From Acidimicrobiaceae bacterium (lineage in GTDB: Bacteria; Actinomycetota; Acidimicrobiia; Acidimicrobiales; RAAP-2), in the NCBI GenBank assembly GCA_003133405.1, contig PKXH01000075.1:7386-59427 (forward strand): a stretch of DNA of 52,042 bases, read 5' to 3'. Positions 27,486-36,774 of the stretch are shown here, piece by piece. The notes under the pieces are model-generated. The model was not told the DNA's origin. It saw only the letters and a program-made list of their open reading frames with translations, and did no database searches. The position numbers and the translations under genes were made by a program. The first letter of the stretch is position 1, and every line of letters begins with the position of its first letter.

Positions 27486-28263
27486 CGACGTCACGCTCGG
27501 TTCAACGATTCGATCCGAATGGATTAAATTTCGCACCGTGCGCTCGACCATCATGGGCGTCGTCATCACCTTCGTTCTGACCATCGGTCTAGGCGCATTG
27601 ATTACGACGGCCGTGCGCGCGCACTGGCACTCGATGGACCCCGTCCGTCGACTGACCTTCGACCCGGTGTCGGCGAGCCTGAGTGGCATACTCTTCGCCC
27701 AATTCGCGGTCGGCGTGATCGGCACCCTCTTTATCACCAGCGAATACTCCTCGGGCTCGATCCGCACCACTTTGGCGGCGATCCCCAACCGACTCGAACT
27801 CGTCTGGGGCAAGTTGGTCGTGCTGGTCGCGTCGATGTTCGTTGTCACCGAGATTGCGTGCTTCATCACGTTCATGATGGGTCAGGCGATCTTCTCCGGC
27901 GTCGTGCCGACGGCCTCGCTGAGTAGCGGCGCCGTGCTTCGAACGGTGATCCTGGCCGGGGTCTACCTCACGTTGCTTTCGGTGCTGGGCTTCTCGTTGG
28001 GTCTCATCTTGCGCCAAAGCGCCGCGTGCATCAGTGTCTTTACCTCACTGTTGCTGATCCTGCCGATCATTGTCTTTCTATTGCCCCAGAGTTGGCAGAA
28101 CGACATATCGAAGTACGAACCGAGCGAGTTGGGCCACGCGATGACCTCGGTCACGGCCCAGTCCAACGACTTCGGTTCGTGGACCGCGTTGGTCATTTTG
28201 AGCATCTACGTCGCGGTCGTGTTGGGCGTCGGCACCACGATGTTGATTCGTCGCGACGCCTGA
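27478..28263 (+). CDS. ABC-2 type transporter permease
   Basis: This 261-residue integral membrane protein has about six hydrophobic segments and starts M-S-S-D-V-T-L-G-S-T-I-R-S-E-W-I-K-F-R-T, typical of ABC-2 permeases. The ATG at 27478 lies inside the end of the ATPase gene; the longer frame to 27367 shadows that gene. With the ATPase it would form a homodimeric exporter. The segment F-I-T-S-E-Y-S-S-G-S-I-R-T-T is the typical coupling-helix region. Confidence 0.88.
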   Translation: MSSDVTLGSTIRSEWIKFRTVRSTIMGVVITFVLTIGLGALITTAVRAHWHSMDPVRRLTFDPVSASLSGILFAQFAVGVIGTLFITSEYSSGSIRTTLAAIPNRLELVWGKLVVLVASMFVVTEIACFITFMMGQAIFSGVVPTASLSSGAVLRTVILAGVYLTLLSVLGFSLGLILRQSAACISVFTSLLLILPIIVFLLPQSWQNDISKYEPSELGHAMTSVTAQSNDFGSWTALVILSIYVAVVLGVGTTMLIRRDA

Positions 28264-28281
28264 GCCACGGACGCGACGTTC

Positions 28282-28287
28282 TAGGGT
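28282..28287 (+). promoter_or_regulatory. -10 hexamer of leaderless nitroreductase gene
   Basis: TAGGGT is followed by exactly six bases (GACGCC) and the ATG at 28294, only 18 bases after the end of the permease gene. This suggests a separate transcript. Confidence 0.45.
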
Positions 28288-28293
28288 GACGCC

Positions 28294-28977
28294 ATGGAAC
28301 TGAGCGAGGCCCTTCGAACCACCGGCTCGGTGCGGGAGTTCACGGCACGTCCGGTTGACGGCGCACTGCTCTACGAAATACTCGACGAGGCCAGATTCGC
28401 GCCCTCGGGCGGCAACCGCCAGGCCTGGCGCGTGATCGTGGTGCACGACGCCACGCAGCGGCGAGCCATCGGCGAGGCGTATCTCGACGCCTGGCACGAC
28501 TACGTGGCGCACCTGCTCGCCGGGGTGGTCCCCTTCTCGCCACTGGCGAGCGACGAGGACCGCGTGGCGGCCGAGGGCCAGCGGGCGGCCGCGCTCGCCA
28601 AGTCGCGTCCCGACGGATTCGCCGAGACGTTGGCTGAGATCCCGGTGATGCTCGTAGTTTGCGTTGACCTCGGCGTGCTCGCCGCGACCGATCGCGATCT
28701 CGATCGATACCAGTTCGCCGGGGGCGCGTCGATCTACCCCTTCGTGTGGAACATCCTGCTCGCCGCGCGTAGCCGTGGACTCGGCGGCGTCATGACCACC
28801 ATGGCGACGCGCAACGAGCCCCGGCTCGTCGAAATACTGGACCTGCCCGCGAACTACGCCGTGGCGAGCGTGGTCGCCCTCGGGTACCCGCAGCGCCGCC
28901 ATACTAAATTGACTCGCAAATCGGTAAGCGAATTCACGACCATCGACACGTTCGGCGGCGCGCCCTTTACCTCCTAG
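28294..28977 (+). CDS. Nitroreductase-family FMN oxidoreductase
   Basis: This 227-residue flavoprotein has the nitroreductase N-terminal FMN-binding segment (T-G-S-V-R-E-F, then R-F-A-P-S-G-G-N-R-Q-A-W-R) and the later L-L-A-A-R-S-R-G-L-G-G-V motif. It would reduce nitro groups or quinones, or act on another substrate, with NAD(P)H. An inserted segment around residues 70-100 is Ala/Arg-rich and less conserved. It converges with the CoA-transferase gene, their stop codons sharing CTAG. Confidence 0.88.
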   Translation: MELSEALRTTGSVREFTARPVDGALLYEILDEARFAPSGGNRQAWRVIVVHDATQRRAIGEAYLDAWHDYVAHLLAGVVPFSPLASDEDRVAAEGQRAAALAKSRPDGFAETLAEIPVMLVVCVDLGVLAATDRDLDRYQFAGGASIYPFVWNILLAARSRGLGGVMTTMATRNEPRLVEILDLPANYAVASVVALGYPQRRHTKLTRKSVSEFTTIDTFGGAPFTS

Positions 28978-30140
28978 GCGCCGTCGCGACCGAAGATCTC
29001 GTTCGTGTCTTGGCCGAGCGCGCGCGGACCTCGGCGAATTATCGGTCGTCGCCCGTCGATTCGCAGTGGCGTGCGCATGCTCTTCGTCTCGCCCGCGGGC
29101 GCGCTCATCGTGCCCACGAAGTCGCCTCGAACGATCTGGTCTTGCGCGAACGCTTGGGCCACGTCCAGAATCGGCGCGTAGGGCACGCCCGAGTTCGCCA
29201 GTGTCGCTGTCCAGTACGGGGTCGCGTGAGTGAGGAAGACACGATTCAACGCGCGAGCAAGCTCCTCTCGGTTGGCTACGCGTCCGGCGTTCGTGAACCA
29301 CTGTGGGTTATCTTCCAACGTTGCGTCGGCGAGAACGTCGAGGAGCTTGGCGTACTGGGCGTCGGTGCCCACGGCCAGGAGTAGAAAGCCGTCGGCGGTG
29401 GCGACCGGCCCGTAGGGCGCAATGCTGGGATGGTCGTTGCCCAGACGGACGGGATTCACATTGGTCGAGAGGTACCCTTGCGCCTGGTTGATTAACGCGC
29501 TCATCGTCGATTCGAGCAGTGGCACTTCAAAGTGACGACCCGCTCGGCCCCGCGATTTCTCATAGAGCCCGGCGACGAGCGCGATGGCCGCGTAAAGCCC
29601 CGTCACCACGTCGGCCAGCGGCGCGCCGACTTTCACCGGGGGGCCCTCGGGCTCCCCGGTGACGCCCATCAGGCCGGATCGGGCCTGGACCAAGAGATCG
29701 AAGGACGGCTGATCGGCGAGCGGGCCCCCTTGCGTGGCGGGCGTGACGCTGACCCAGACGCACTCGGGGTTGCGCGCACGAAGTCGCTCGATGCCGAGCG
29801 CGCGATTCTGACTGGGCAGAAAGTTCTCAACCACGGCGTCGGCCAATTCGACGAGTCGCGCGACGTCCGCGAAATCTCGCTCGTCTCTCAGATCGGCCAC
29901 CACGTTTCGCCGATGACGGTTGACCGCTAAGTAGTACGTCGCGTCGTCGCCGAATCGCGGCGGCGCCAGAGCCCGAACCGGATCGCCAGCAGGACTCTCC
30001 ACCTTGATGACGTCGGCGCCAAGATCGCCCACGATCATCGTGCACAATGGTCCGGCCAACACCCGCGATAGGTCCAAGACGCGCACCCCCTCAAGTGGCA
30101 GACCGGTGCCGACGTTGGTCGGATCGAGCTCCCACGCCAT
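28974..30140 (-). CDS. CaiB/BaiF-family CoA-transferase (class III)
   Basis: This 388-residue enzyme moves CoA between acyl-CoA and a carboxylic acid. Class III features are V-L-D-L-S-R-V-L-A-G-P, G-A-D-V-I-K-V-E-S-P-A-G-D, and F-D-L-L-V-Q-A-R-S-G-L-M containing the catalytic Asp. The ATG at 30140 overlaps the stop of the ABC ATPase gene (TGATG). This coupling to an amino-acid importer suggests that the imported compound, or its breakdown product, is activated as a CoA ester. Substrates are not identifiable. Confidence 0.9.
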   Translation of the reverse strand: MAWELDPTNVGTGLPLEGVRVLDLSRVLAGPLCTMIVGDLGADVIKVESPAGDPVRALAPPRFGDDATYYLAVNRHRRNVVADLRDERDFADVARLVELADAVVENFLPSQNRALGIERLRARNPECVWVSVTPATQGGPLADQPSFDLLVQARSGLMGVTGEPEGPPVKVGAPLADVVTGLYAAIALVAGLYEKSRGRAGRHFEVPLLESTMSALINQAQGYLSTNVNPVRLGNDHPSIAPYGPVATADGFLLLAVGTDAQYAKLLDVLADATLEDNPQWFTNAGRVANREELARALNRVFLTHATPYWTATLANSGVPYAPILDVAQAFAQDQIVRGDFVGTMSAPAGETKSMRTPLRIDGRRPIIRRGPRALGQDTNEIFGRDGA

Positions 30141-30904
30141 CAAAGGACCTTGGAGAGGAAGCTCCGTAGCCGTTCGGACTTGGGTGCGCTCAAGACCTCT
30201 CGAGGATTCCCCGACTCTTCGATGACGCCTGCGTCAAGAAAGTACAAAGTGTTGGCGACCTCTCGAGCAAAGTTCATCTCGTGCGTTACCACGATCATCG
30301 TCATGCCGCTGAGCGCGAGGTCCTTCATCACGTCAAGGACTTCACCCACTAGTTCTGGGTCGAGCGCCGAGGTTGGCTCGTCAAAAAGCATCAACTTGGG
30401 TTCCATCGCCAGGGCCCGGGCGATGGCCACGCGCTGTTGCTGACCGCCCGAGAGTTGGCTTGGATAGTTTTTCTCTTTGCCATCGAGGCCGACGCGAGCC
30501 AGAAGTTCACGCGCTTTCACTCGAGCGTCATCGGGTTCGACACCCTTCACTTTCACCTGACCAATCGTTATGTTCTCCAAGACAGTCAAATGTTGAAAGA
30601 GATTAAAGCGCTGAAAGACCATGCCGATGCGAGAGCGCTCGGCGCAGATCTGCTTGTCGTTTCGTTCATAGAGCTTGCCCCCGCGAGCTTCGTAGCCAAC
30701 CAAATCACCGTCCACTCGAAGTTCGCCCGCGTCGTGCTTCTCAAGGTGGTTGATGCATCGAAGCAGCGTGCTCTTTCCAGAACCGGAGGGACCAATGAGG
30801 CAAGTAACTTCACCACGCACGACAGTAAGATTTACGCCCCGCAGCACCTCGACGCCTCCGTACGATTTGTGTACATCGCGAACTTCGACCATTGGATCGC
30901 TCAT
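30140..30904 (-). CDS. Polar amino-acid ABC importer ATP-binding protein (GlnQ-type)
   Basis: This 254-residue ATPase has Walker [13 protein letters not shown], the signature [15 protein letters not shown] and Walker [15 protein letters not shown]. The GlnQ/HisP/ArtP family marker [15 protein letters not shown] is present. It overlaps the permease gene (ATGA) and forms the energising subunit of this importer. Confidence 0.94.
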   Translation of the reverse strand: MSDPMVEVRDVHKSYGGVEVLRGVNLTVVRGEVTCLIGPSGSGKSTLLRCINHLEKHDAGELRVDGDLVGYEARGGKLYERNDKQICAERSRIGMVFQRFNLFQHLTVLENITIGQVKVKGVEPDDARVKARELLARVGLDGKEKNYPSQLSGGQQQRVAIARALAMEPKLMLFDEPTSALDPELVGEVLDVMKDLALSGMTMIVVTHEMNFAREVANTLYFLDAGVIEESGNPREVLSAPKSERLRSFLSKVL

Positions 30905-31914
30905 CGCAGCGCTCCCACCGCGCCCCGTGGCGTTCGAAACTTAGAGAATATTCCCTTTGCGTCGCGGCGAAGCCGCTGTATCGGCGTTAGGGGCGGAGTG
31001 CGCAGCGCTCCTTTGGCGAAACGACGCTCCAAGTAGTACTGGCCAATCGAGAGGACGGTAGTAACCACGATGTACCAGAGACTGGCGACGATGAGCAGCG
31101 GCATGATGAGGTAGTTGTTCGCATAAATATTCGTCGCGGCCCCCAACAACTCAACGACGCCAATCACACTCGCCAGAGAGGTCGTTTTGAGCATCGAAAT
31201 GACCTCGTTGCCGGTCGGTGGAATAATCACTCTCATCGCCTGGGGTAGAACAACAAATCGTAAAGTCTGTCGCCGAGTCATGCCAATTGACGAGGCCGCT
31301 TCAGTTTGACCTTCGTCGACCGAAATCAATCCCGCACGAGCAATTTCGGACATGTAGGCCGCTTCGTTCAACCCCAGAGCTACCAAGGCCGCGGTGAACG
31401 CCGTGAAGACCGACACGGTACTGAAATGATAGAACGTGACGTTCGTAAAGGGAATGCCGAAACTAATTACTGGAAACAGAATCGCGATGTTGTACCAAAC
31501 GATTATCTGAACCAACACTGGCGTACCGCGAAAAAACCAGGTGTAGGTCCACGCGGTCGCCGAAAGTAGACGATTCGTTGACAGTCGCATGACGGCAATC
31601 GTCACTCCCAGGATGACGCCGACCAGCATCGACAGCACTGTCAATTCCAGAGTAAGGAATAGGCCATGAAGAATTTCAGACGTGAAAAAATATCGCCCCA
31701 CGATGTCCCAACTGAAGCGCCACTCGGATAGTTCATGGCACTTTCGCACGCCGCCGACTAAGTGACAGGCGTACTGACCGGTCGGCAACTTAGAGAAGAG
31801 CGTGTGGATCAGCATCGCTACGAAGACGATGGCGATCGCCGCCGCGATCCACTGACCCACGTGACGAACGGGGACGACCTTTACGGTGGCGTCCCCGTTC
31901 GTAGTCATGTTCAT
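30901..31914 (-). CDS. Polar amino-acid ABC importer permease
   Basis: This 337-residue permease of the HisM/GlnP class has an extra N-terminal membrane helix (about 18-42) and a periplasmic-side loop with two cysteines before the core domain, which makes it longer than the usual ~220 residues. The EAA coupling motif is [14 protein letters not shown], and [16 protein letters not shown] follows. It would work as a homodimer with the ATPase downstream. The substrate-binding protein gene lies 17 bases upstream. Confidence 0.92.
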   Translation of the reverse strand: MNMTTNGDATVKVVPVRHVGQWIAAAIAIVFVAMLIHTLFSKLPTGQYACHLVGGVRKCHELSEWRFSWDIVGRYFFTSEILHGLFLTLELTVLSMLVGVILGVTIAVMRLSTNRLLSATAWTYTWFFRGTPVLVQIIVWYNIAILFPVISFGIPFTNVTFYHFSTVSVFTAFTAALVALGLNEAAYMSEIARAGLISVDEGQTEAASSIGMTRRQTLRFVVLPQAMRVIIPPTGNEVISMLKTTSLASVIGVVELLGAATNIYANNYLIMPLLIVASLWYIVVTTVLSIGQYYLERRFAKGALRTPPLTPIQRLRRDAKGIFSKFRTPRGAVGALR

Positions 31915-31931
31915 GCGTGGACTAGTGACTC

Positions 31932-32816
31932 TTAGGAGAGGGCTCCATTGAGAACAATCTCGCTCGAGGTCAACGCACCGGCCGTCTCGTGGTACTTGGC
32001 CAGAATCGCGTGATAGGTCCCATTCGCGATCAACGTCTTCATCGCGGCTTGAATGGCCTGGGCCAACTGCGCGCCGGCGGTGGTCTTGGGTGTGGCAATT
32101 CCATAGGGCGCCACGTTCACCGCACTACCGAGAACCTTGAACTTTCCTTTGCTGGTAGCCGCGATATAAGCCGCTACTTGGCTATCAACGAAACCAACGT
32201 CCGCCTGGCCCGACAACACCGCCAAATTGGCCGTCGTCTGTGTTGGGTATCCCGTAATTATGATCTGCTTGCCGGCCGGACACGCCTTCGACGCTTTTGT
32301 AGCGTCTTTCTGCTCACTGGTGTCCGTCTCCACTGCAACCTTCAAGCCGCAAAAGCTCTTGAAGCCTGTAAAGACAACCTTCGAGCTCGACTTCGCGTAG
32401 ACGCCTTCTCCCGCCTGGTAGTAGTCAACAAAGTTGACTTGCAGCTCGCGCGACTTCTCGTCGGTGAACGAAGAGTTACCTATCTGGTACCGGCCGGACT
32501 TGATGCCGGCCAGGATTGTGGCAAAGACTGCGGCGTTCTCGTTGATCTTGATGCCGAGGGTCGTGGCGACCGCCTTCATCAAGTCGACGTCAAAGCCCAC
32601 CATGGTGGTGCCGACCATGTATTCGTCGGGCGCGTAGGTGGCGTCCGTCGCCACCTGAAGGGTCGTGTGCTTATAGGTGGTCGGCACCAACTTGGCGTCG
32701 ACGGCGTTGTAGGTGCCTTTGGTGGAGGCGGCCCCGGCGACCACGCTGGAAGCCAGCATCAGCGAGCCAATTCCCACCATGACGAGTACCTGACGAACCC
32801 GCGATATCCGCTGCAT
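31932..32816 (-). CDS. Extracellular amino-acid-binding protein (SBP family 3)
   Basis: This 294-residue solute receptor has an N-terminal Sec signal peptide (basic M-Q-R-I-S-R-V-R, then a hydrophobic core ending V-V-A-G-A-A-S). The mature domain has type 3 signatures: Y-A-P-D-E-Y-M, G-F-D-V-D-L-M-K-A-V-A and D-V-G-F-V-D-S-Q-V-A. There is no lipobox cysteine at the end of the signal peptide. In a monoderm this is unusual for a transporter receptor, and it must be retained in another way or released. The ATG has AGGGAG six bases upstream. Promoter elements are not clear. Confidence 0.92.
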   Translation of the reverse strand: MQRISRVRQVLVMVGIGSLMLASSVVAGAASTKGTYNAVDAKLVPTTYKHTTLQVATDATYAPDEYMVGTTMVGFDVDLMKAVATTLGIKINENAAVFATILAGIKSGRYQIGNSSFTDEKSRELQVNFVDYYQAGEGVYAKSSSKVVFTGFKSFCGLKVAVETDTSEQKDATKASKACPAGKQIIITGYPTQTTANLAVLSGQADVGFVDSQVAAYIAATSKGKFKVLGSAVNVAPYGIATPKTTAGAQLAQAIQAAMKTLIANGTYHAILAKYHETAGALTSSEIVLNGALS

Positions 32817-32936
32817 GAAATCTCCCTATGTGTTCTGTTCCGCCGTGTGCGGCGTCAGGCCACCATTGATACCAGATTTCGGCGAAGGACGAGCGGCGGG
32901 TGGAGATCAGGCGTCAAAACGTGCATTCACCAGACG

Positions 32937-34403
32937 TCACGGGACGGACTGCCTCAATGGCGTCAAGCCGAGGTCGCTCGGCCAAAAGCCCAGGCGATCG
33001 CGCGACAAGAGCATGTCGGTCAGATCGTGACGCAAGTGCGCTTGGCGCCAGACCAGCTGCCGTTGCGCCGCGTGCAACACTCGCTCAAGGTCACGACATT
33101 CGGTACGCCACGTCGGATCCGCGGCCAAATCAAAGCACCGATACGAGCCATCGCCAAACTGCACGTAGGCGAGGTCGTCACTCACCGAGACCGCGAGGTT
33201 GCGTCGGGCGAGGGCGTGACTGGTCGGTTGTGGTGACGTCGCGACGCCGAGCCAAAGGTATCGATTGTCCCATTCGTAGTGCGCGGTGTCGCGCCACGCG
33301 ACCTCGGTCCCAGCAAAGAGTGGCGCCAACGAACGACCGTCGCACTGGACCGGCTCTTCCACTCCCAACGCGTCGGCCAGCGTCGGTAGCAGGTCCACGT
33401 TCTCCGTGAAATGGTGAATCGCCGTTCCGCCACTGACTCGAGGGTCGCGCCAGAGTCCAATGATGTGATAGCTCTGAGGAAAGAATCCCAACTTTTCAAT
33501 GAGTCCGTGGTCGCCGAGTTGCTCACCGTGGTCAGACGTGACGACCACCAGTGTGTCATCCCACTCTCCACGCTCTTCAATCGCACAAACCACTCTGCCC
33601 AGTTGGGCGTCAACCTCTGAGATCATGCCGAAGTACTGGGCAATGAGATACCTCATCGCGCCTTCGTCGCTCGGGGCCGCGGCGGCCCTCCATTTCAGCG
33701 CCGCCTCGTGAAGCGGATGACGCTGGCCGCTCTCCACCGGGGCGACGGGCATCGCCACGTCCGCGGGGTCGTACATCTTGGAGAACTCGCCGGCCGCCGC
33801 GTAGGGCGGGTGCGGGCGCAGGTAGCTGAGATGAGCGAACCAGCCGCCTTCTTGCACTTCGAGCCATTCGAGAAAACGAGTCGTCAAGAAACCACTCAAC
33901 GAGTCCTCAGCCGGTCTGTCGGGTTCGCCGCGCAGCGGACCCGCCCACCCACTCTCTACGTCGTAGCCCTTCGCTCGTAAGTACTGCACCCAACCGGCTT
34001 GACTTTCCGGCAGGTACAACCCGACCGAAAAACCCGGCAAGATCCCGTCGTAGTAATCGAGACGGGGGTCGTCCTCGCCGTTGGCTCGGTAGGGATCAAG
34101 GCCCTGATCCGTGTAGCCAAACAGGGTCGGGTCAAAGCCCGCCCGACGGGCCACCAAGGCGAGATTGTCAAAGCCGCGCGCCAAGGGCGTACCGTTCGCT
34201 ACCACCCGATTGTTCATCTGGTACATGCCGGTGTAGAGCGCAGCTCGTCCAGGCGAACACGGCGCCGCCTGGGAAAAGTGTCGCTCGAGGCGCACGCCCT
34301 CGGCCGCCACGCGATCGAGCGTCGGCGTGGCGACCAGCGGATGGCCCGCCGCGCCGTAGGCGTCACCTCGAAACTGATCGAGCGTGATGAAGAGCACGTT
34401 CAC
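32937..34403 (-). CDS. Type I sulfatase (formylglycine-dependent)
   Basis: This 488-residue hydrolase belongs to the alkaline-phosphatase-like sulfatase family. The metal-binding start is V-L-F-I-T-L-D-Q-F-R-G-D. The formylglycine motif C49-S-P-G-R53 fits CxPxR, so it needs a maturation enzyme encoded elsewhere. Later metal residues are in T-S-D-H-G-E-Q-L-G-D-H-G. There is no signal peptide, so it acts in the cytoplasm. Phosphonate monoester hydrolases share these motifs and are an alternative. It starts with GTG overlapping the stop of the esterase gene. Confidence 0.88.
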   Translation of the reverse strand: MNVLFITLDQFRGDAYGAAGHPLVATPTLDRVAAEGVRLERHFSQAAPCSPGRAALYTGMYQMNNRVVANGTPLARGFDNLALVARRAGFDPTLFGYTDQGLDPYRANGEDDPRLDYYDGILPGFSVGLYLPESQAGWVQYLRAKGYDVESGWAGPLRGEPDRPAEDSLSGFLTTRFLEWLEVQEGGWFAHLSYLRPHPPYAAAGEFSKMYDPADVAMPVAPVESGQRHPLHEAALKWRAAAAPSDEGAMRYLIAQYFGMISEVDAQLGRVVCAIEERGEWDDTLVVVTSDHGEQLGDHGLIEKLGFFPQSYHIIGLWRDPRVSGGTAIHHFTENVDLLPTLADALGVEEPVQCDGRSLAPLFAGTEVAWRDTAHYEWDNRYLWLGVATSPQPTSHALARRNLAVSVSDDLAYVQFGDGSYRCFDLAADPTWRTECRDLERVLHAAQRQLVWRQAHLRHDLTDMLLSRDRLGFWPSDLGLTPLRQSVP

Positions 34404-35338
34404 GACGCCGGGTCCTCGACCAAGCGATGCAAATGGGCCGCAAGATCATCCACGACCTCCAGTGCCTCAGGCACCACGGCGCCCATCTCCAAGAATCCGT
34501 GGACCATGCCCTGGGCCTCGAGTAGCTCAACGGGTACGCCACAATGTCGAAGCAACCCCGCGTACGCCACCGCCTCGTCGCGCAAGGGATCACACTCAGC
34601 CACGACCACCACTGCCGGGGCAGAACCGGAGAGATCGAGGCGAAGTAACGGCGTCACGCGTGGATCGTTGTGGTCGCCGAAGTGGCCAAGGTACTGACGG
34701 TAGTCGTAGCGAAGGTGATCAAGATTAAGAAGGTACCCCGTGGCAAACGTATGCGCCGATTCGGTCATCAGCTCGGGACCCAACGTCGGATAGATCAATA
34801 CTTGAGCCGCGAGGACGAGCCCCTCGTCGCGCAGCAGCGCGGCGGCCACGGTGGTGAGGTTGGCGCCGGCCGATTCGCCCATGATGATGAGACGGGAGTT
34901 CGCCACACCGAATTCGCTTCGATGCTCCGCCACGTAACGAATCGCGTCCACCGCGTCGTTCAATCCCGCCGGAAAGGGGTGCTCGGGTGCGAGGCGGTAG
35001 TCGATCGCTAAGAACCGCATTTTGGTGTCCGACGCCAATCGACGACAGAGCCACTCGTGCGTGTCGAGGTCCCCCGTGACGAAGCTACCGCCGTGAAAGT
35101 AGATCACCAGAGCATGGGACTCCTCGCTCAATGGTACGTATAGGCGAGCACGAATCGTTCGATCGTCGACTTCGATGGTGCGCTCCTCTTGGCTCGCCAT
35201 TGGCGCCATCGCGCCCCGAAGGGCGAGCGCCTCATCGCGAAAGGACTGACGACGTTCTTCGACGCTCACGCTCGACGGATCCACTGGTGGCCGCTCACGC
35301 GCTTGACGAAGGATTGGCTCAAAGGCTGGATGGACCAC
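34400..35338 (-). CDS. HSL-family alpha/beta hydrolase (esterase)
   Basis: This 312-residue serine esterase of the hormone-sensitive-lipase group has oxyanion motif F-H-G-G-S-F, nucleophile elbow G-E-S-A-G-A, Asp in E-C-D-P-L-R-D-E and His in M-V-H-G-F. GTG 35338 has AGGAGG five bases upstream; the frame opens slightly further at 35359. It is coupled to the sulfatase gene, which suggests joint breakdown of an esterified, sulfated or phosphonate compound. Confidence 0.9.
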   Translation of the reverse strand: MVHPAFEPILRQARERPPVDPSSVSVEERRQSFRDEALALRGAMAPMASQEERTIEVDDRTIRARLYVPLSEESHALVIYFHGGSFVTGDLDTHEWLCRRLASDTKMRFLAIDYRLAPEHPFPAGLNDAVDAIRYVAEHRSEFGVANSRLIIMGESAGANLTTVAAALLRDEGLVLAAQVLIYPTLGPELMTESAHTFATGYLLNLDHLRYDYRQYLGHFGDHNDPRVTPLLRLDLSGSAPAVVVVAECDPLRDEAVAYAGLLRHCGVPVELLEAQGMVHGFLEMGAVVPEALEVVDDLAAHLHRLVEDPAS

Positions 35339-35409
35339 GTGCACCTCCTGGGCCAACACTAGGCAACGTTGTGATCATGGTCTCAACGGCGCAATGGGCG
35401 AGCCGTTTA

Positions 35410-35415
35410 TAGAAT
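35410..35415 (+). promoter_or_regulatory. -10 hexamer of leaderless DinB-like gene
   Basis: TAGAAT is followed by exactly six bases (CGACAA) and the ATG at 35422. No Shine-Dalgarno sequence is present. Confidence 0.5.
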
Positions 35416-35421
35416 CGACAA

Positions 35422-35970
35422 ATGGCGGCGAATGATTCAGCGTATCTTCGGGTGGCAAACGGGTTTGGCCATACGCTGTCATCCGTCCAGGATGGGCAAT
35501 GGGAGAACCGGACGCCGTGTGACGAGTGGAACGCGAGCGAACTCGTGGGACACGTCGTGGCGACGCATCAACGGGTGTACTCGATAGTGAATCCGAGTGG
35601 CATTGATGAACTCGACCACGACGCAACTCTTCTCGATCAGTGGAACGTCGTGACCACGACGTTGCGGCAAGCCCTTCACGACCCCGTGCTGGCTAATGCG
35701 CCAGTTCAAACCAGAGCCGGTGAACAACCGTTTTCCGCGCTCGTGGAGGGTTTGGTGATGATTGACACGCTCTGTCACACGTGGGACCTCGCGAGGGCCA
35801 TCGATGCCAACGAGTTGCTGGACGAGGCGGCCGTGGCGATCGCGTACGACAAATTGACAGAGATGGGTAGCGCCATCCGAGTTCCCGGGGGCTTTAAAGA
35901 CCCCGTTGCCCCGCATCCACACGCCGACGCCCAGACGCGGTTCCTCAATTTCACCGGGCGTAGCGTTTGA
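35422..35970 (+). CDS. TIGR03086-type DinB/mycothiol-isomerase-like protein
   Basis: This 182-residue four-helix-bundle protein belongs to the DinB / maleylpyruvate isomerase superfamily. Typical segments are W-E-N-R-T-P-C-D-E-W-N-A-S-E-L-V-G-H-V-V and D-T-L-C-H-T-W-D-L-A-R-A. The three metal-binding histidines of the superfamily may correspond to the H in G-H-V-V, the H in C-H-T-W and one further residue. Some relatives use mycothiol as a cofactor; the role here is unknown. It converges with the secreted protein gene, with three bases between the stops. Confidence 0.85.
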   Translation: MAANDSAYLRVANGFGHTLSSVQDGQWENRTPCDEWNASELVGHVVATHQRVYSIVNPSGIDELDHDATLLDQWNVVTTTLRQALHDPVLANAPVQTRAGEQPFSALVEGLVMIDTLCHTWDLARAIDANELLDEAAVAIAYDKLTEMGSAIRVPGGFKDPVAPHPHADAQTRFLNFTGRSV

Positions 35971-35973
35971 GCA

Positions 35974-36774
35974 TTAAGTGTTCGCCGCGCGAACGGTCAC
36001 GGTAACGAAGAAGAGCCGGCTGGCCATCAGGCACTGGGGGTAGCAGGCTGGATTCCCGACGGCGGAGACGCGCGCAGTGCCTGGCGCGATGGCGCGAAAG
36101 ACGTAGAGACCGGCGACGGGGTTCATCTCAGGCAGGGCGACCAAAACTCGCGGATCAGAAGAGACCGCAGTGTTCCAGACCAGCGGCGAGGCGAGCAGGC
36201 GCACGGTCAATTGGTCGCCGACGGCGAGGGCGTAGTGGCGACCGGAGTCGACCAGCGTGACGGTGGCGTTGCGGGGCCGGGTGAGGACGAACGAGGTTGT
36301 GGTGCGCAGGGACAGCCCCGAGAAATTCACGCTGAAGATATAGCGTCCGGCGGGCGTGGGCAGATCGGGATGGCCGGTCCGCTGGTCCCAGGTGAGCCGG
36401 TCGCGATAGGTGGCCCCAGGGGCGAGGGTCCGTTGGCGCAGATAATAGGCGCAGGGCGCCGGGCCGCCACCGAACCAGCACGAACCCCAGACAGTGACGC
36501 CGGCGGAGTTGGTGAGGAGGAAACTCGGCGAGAAGGGACCGGTGGCGTACGAGCAGGCGGCGGCGGAGTGGTTGTGCAGCGCAACAGTGACGTGCACCAG
36601 GGCGCCGCTGGTGTAGTACTGCTGGTCGGGTGTGGCCGAAAGCGTGACCTGGGTCGAAGTGCAGCCCGAGGGTATGACACTAGAGGCGGCAGGACCGGAT
36701 TCGAGTAAGGGCGCCATGGCAGATGCCACCACCAGGGCGATAAGAACGGTGAGGGACCGAACATCACGTCTCAT
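35974..36774 (-). CDS. Secreted protein with two Ig-like domains
   Basis: This 266-residue protein has a Sec signal peptide (M-R-R-D-V-R-S then a hydrophobic core) ending near A-A-S-S. The first domain (about 45-165) resembles BsuPI/Ig-like beta sandwiches, with T-Y-R-D-R-L-T-W and a cysteine pair. The second (about 170-266) has S-G-R-H-Y-A-L-A-V-G-D-Q-L-T-V and P-G-T-A-R-V-S-A-V-G-N-P, similar to chagasin-like or bacterial Ig folds. The ATG at 36774 has GAGGAGG six bases upstream. The function is unknown; a protease-inhibitor role is only a guess from fold resemblance. Confidence 0.75.
   Translation of the reverse strand: MRRDVRSLTVLIALVVASAMAPLLESGPAASSVIPSGCTSTQVTLSATPDQQYYTSGALVHVTVALHNHSAAACSYATGPFSPSFLLTNSAGVTVWGSCWFGGGPAPCAYYLRQRTLAPGATYRDRLTWDQRTGHPDLPTPAGRYIFSVNFSGLSLRTTTSFVLTRPRNATVTLVDSGRHYALAVGDQLTVRLLASPLVWNTAVSSDPRVLVALPEMNPVAGLYVFRAIAPGTARVSAVGNPACYPQCLMASRLFFVTVTVRAANT

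Noticed and set aside
28078-29301. 407-codon minus-strand open frame
   Set aside because: It is antisense to the permease and nitroreductase, with low-complexity Arg/Gly/His composition and no family motif.
31989-33236. 415-codon plus-strand open frame
   Set aside because: It runs antisense through the amino-acid-binding protein and into the sulfatase, spanning two well-supported genes; composition is typical of a shadow frame.
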